Source: DAIOFH01 sp036745875
Lineage (GTDB): Bacteria > Planctomycetota > SZUA-567
Assembly: GCA_036745875.1 (NCBI GenBank)
Contig: DAIOFH010000061.1
Span: 1 to 21,989 of the forward strand
Length of the DNA stretch: 21,989 nucleotides
Reading direction: 5' to 3'
The notes below the pieces were generated by a model, which made no database searches, was not told the DNA's origin, and saw nothing but the letters and a program-made list of their open reading frames with translations. Below are positions 21,720 to 21,989 of the stretch, in pieces. The first letter of the stretch is position 1; every line of letters starts with the position of its first letter. A program made the translations under genes and the position numbers.

Positions 21720-21989
21720 GTGAGAGACCTGATCCGATTGGAACTGAAGCCGAACGAAAGCTTGGACAAAGCGCTGAGGCGTTTCAAGAAGATTTGCGAC
21801 CGCGAAGGATTGACCCGCGATATGCGCAAAAACTCTTATTACGAAAAGCCTTCTGAAAAGAACAAACGCAAGGATAGGGAACGCGAAAAAGAACGCGCAA
21901 AGGCTATCCGGGTTGCGGAAAAGAAGAAGAGCAAAGCGAGAAAAGCCCGCGCCAAGTCCCTTAAGAAGCTGGCATCGGCAGGTGACAGG
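21720..21989 (+). CDS. rpsU: 30S ribosomal protein S21, 5' part (cut by window end)
   Basis: Small-subunit protein involved in translation initiation. Seen: the S21 core LELKPNESLDKALRRFKKICDREGL followed by RDMRKNSYYEKPSEKNKRKDRE, then a long Lys/Arg/Ala-rich tail that is still open at the window end after 90 codons; many S21 proteins have about 60-75 residues. The start is not settled. GTG at 21720 is the first possible start in frame, but it overlaps a near-ideal Shine-Dalgarno sequence (AAGGGGGGTGA, 21713-21723). CTG at 21729 or TTG at 21738 would place that site upstream at 8-17 bases, and the TTG would give the usual MELKPNES beginning. Confidence 0.88.
   Translation, partial: MRDLIRLELKPNESLDKALRRFKKICDREGLTRDMRKNSYYEKPSEKNKRKDREREKERAKAIRVAEKKKSKARKARAKSLKKLASAGDR

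Overview
The window is ordinary-GC chromosomal DNA from a Gram-negative-type bacterium. Evidence for this is secreted solute-binding proteins with Sec signal peptides, an ExbB/TolQ-like membrane protein and a YcjX/YcjF pair. I cannot place it firmly. The basic, extended ribosomal protein S21 and the mix of genes would fit a PVC-type lineage such as Lentisphaerota, but that is a weak inference. Non-ATG starts with good Shine-Dalgarno sequences are frequent (TTG for plsY and rhaT; GTG for nadK, hicB and the flavoprotein).

Region 1 (1-7380, all +) is housekeeping metabolism: a class I cysteine desulfurase, CTP synthase (pyrG), a ROK-family sugar kinase, NAD kinase (nadK), nicotinate-nucleotide pyrophosphorylase (nadC), a divergent ExbB/MotA-like protein and the glycerol-3-phosphate acyltransferase plsY. 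The ROK kinase and nadK overlap by one base and nadC follows closely, so sugar phosphorylation and NAD(P) synthesis probably share a transcript.

Region 2 (7380-12362, +) is a complete CUT2-type sugar ABC importer in the order ATPase, permease, permease, binding protein. The binding protein closely resembles the rhamnose-binding RhaS family. A sigma70-like promoter and a LacI/cre-like operator lie upstream, and a strong hairpin follows. No rhamnose catabolic gene is in the window.

Region 3 (12300-14066, mostly -) is a small accessory island: a decayed VapB-type antitoxin fragment, an intact hicA-hicB toxin-antitoxin pair with an apparently leaderless hicA promoter, a 94-residue orphan protein and a possible 43-residue secreted peptide. 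A repeat of about 50 bp carrying a near-identical hairpin occurs in direct orientation on both sides of the vapB remnant/hicAB segment.

Region 4 (14067-16889, -) encodes YcjF (DUF697 membrane protein) and YcjX (DUF463 P-loop NTPase), the pair known next to psp genes in enterobacteria. Here there are no psp genes, and 282 bp separate the two.

Region 5 (16890-21621, +) is a second CUT2 importer (binding protein, ATPase, single permease) behind a good sigma70-like promoter, followed by a small NADPH-dependent FMN-reductase-type flavoprotein. Region 6 (21639-end) is the promoter and 5' part of rpsU, cut by the window end.

The most notable observation is that PyrG keeps an intact synthase domain, but its glutaminase domain has lost the catalytic His (Arg instead), the oxyanion-loop glycines and other conserved motifs. 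I found no clear new defence or mobile system.
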